This document shows, one piece after another, positions 63,353 through 64,000 of a stretch of DNA of 64,000 nucleotides; within the stretch, counting starts at the first letter, position 1, and each line of letters begins with the position of its first letter. The stretch comes from Chitinophagaceae bacterium (GTDB lineage Bacteria > Bacteroidota > Bacteroidia > Chitinophagales > Chitinophagaceae), in the NCBI GenBank assembly GCA_016710935.1, contig JADJTY010000009.1:248001-312000 (forward strand), in the 5' to 3' direction. The position numbers and the translations under genes were made by a program. The notes beneath the pieces were generated by a model that was given only the letters and a program-made list of their open reading frames with translations, had not been told where the DNA came from and did no database searches.

Positions 63353-64000
63353 TGTTTTCACAGGCTTATATATTGCTTTATTATACTCACCTGTTTTAAT
63401 AATTTTTTTCTGCTGCACCCCATTTTTTAAATCCCTGCTTGCGGTGGCGGTAGAAATATCTTTGAAGACCTGCATATAGTCTTTCCGGGTAAATTCGGTT
63501 TTATGTAAGGATAAGTAATAGTCAACCCGGTCGCTGTCATTCATCGTTACATTCTTCAATGCAAGCATATTGCCCAACGACTCATCAATCAGGGTAAGCA
63601 TGTATTCAATGAATACTATTGACTTTCCTGTTTTGTCGGCTTTTGATAAGGCATCATAATATTTTTTTTGTGTTTTGCTTATTAGTGTTTCAAATGGCAG
63701 GTACTCAAAAACAGGGTACGCTTCCATTAAAATTAATGTTTGCCAAAGCCGGCCCATTCTGCCATTACCATCCAAAAACGGGTGAATAAATTCCGTTTCA
63801 TAATGAAAACACAGCTTTTTATCAATACCAGTTCATTTGTTTTTTTAAGATATTGAAACAGGTCTTTCATAAGACCGGGCACTTTTATCTGCAGGTGGGG
63901 CAAGGTGTGTTACCTGCAAACCCTTTACAATACCAACGCCCGATACCCGGTATTTCCCTGGTTTGGCCGCCAACCTTTCCATCAGTATTTTATGGGCCTT
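63347..64000 (-). pseudogene. Fic domain protein, frameshifted and cut by the window edge
   Basis: The active-site motif HPFLDGNGRMGR is complete, preceded by KLCFHYETEFI. Fic enzymes usually AMPylate target proteins. The C-terminus is a winged-helix-like segment (RKDYMQVFKDISTATASRD). Upstream, two indels in A runs (63816-63820 and 63883-63886 as T on the plus strand) separate three frames; corrected they read ADKVPGLMKDLFQYLKKTNE and LVLIKKLCFHYE. The N-terminus lies beyond the right edge. Confidence 0.78.

Overview
The window looks like a chromosomal piece of a Bacteroidota bacterium, most likely Chitinophagales/Chitinophagaceae. The reasons are the moderately AT-rich DNA, repeated matches to the Bacteroidota -7 promoter box TAnnTTTG with almost no Shine-Dalgarno sites, a TonB-dependent receptor with a carboxypeptidase-like plug, an HU-CCDC81 membrane protein, DUF6526, DUF2911 and a Bacteroidota-type exosortase. 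The family placement is inference; no rRNA is present.

Layout. 0-16 kb: end of a saccharopine dehydrogenase-like gene, a glutaminyl cyclotransferase lipoprotein, an envelope operon read leftward (TPR protein, beta-barrel, HU-CCDC81 protein, methyltransferase), DoxX, a thioesterase, DUF6526, a PBP4-type peptidase, Uma2, cinA and a 2-oxoacid dehydrogenase E2. 16-31 kb: miaA, a pRiA4b ORF-3-like gene, the CCA-adding enzyme, lon, an M42 peptidase, a UbiA-like membrane protein, a LuxE-like ligase, tRNA-Lys(UUU), an SDR, a SAM hydrolase, an ECF sigma factor with a membrane partner, and DUF2911. 31-47 kb: a sodium:solute symporter with a tiny overlapping membrane protein, PIG-L deacetylase, M14 carboxypeptidase, gamma-glutamyltransferase, DinB-like protein, TamB and RibBA. 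47-56 kb: a large TonB-dependent receptor, an esterase, an ATP-grasp protein, a second Uma2, a GCS2-type carboxylate-amine ligase and tRNA-Arg(ACG). 56-64 kb is accessory: broken GIY-YIG and ATPase genes, a CpsB-type phosphatase, a tandem repeat array carrying a GxxExxY gene, a GT2 glycosyltransferase, a carbamoyltransferase remnant, WcaF, an exosortase-like protein, a PemK-type toxin and antitoxin, an orphan nucleotidyltransferase and a Fic protein.

The most unusual content is repetitive. (1) Five head-to-tail units at 58.49-59.98 kb share inverted arms and nested small hairpins. One unit carries a GxxExxY (PD-(D/E)XK-like) gene; the other four look like gene-less derivatives. A second GxxExxY gene at 35.4-35.9 kb is bracketed by 28-base inverted repeats of the same style, which points to a small mobile element with this protein as cargo. 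(2) Two further gene-less inverted-repeat elements lie at 28.02-28.16 and 52.35-52.63 kb. (3) Many intergenic gaps hold degenerate tandem 'word' repeats, and similar words have entered reading frames in frame (CinA, CCA enzyme, E2 linker, RibBA tail, esterase tail, a signal peptide).

Caution: dacB, ggt, ribBA, uma2, GCS2, GIY-YIG, the ATPase, wcaF and fic each look broken by small indels, mostly in homopolymers. Housekeeping genes are among them and the density rises toward the right end, so uncorrected sequencing error is the simplest explanation. I list them as frameshifted genes without claiming they are dead in the cell.
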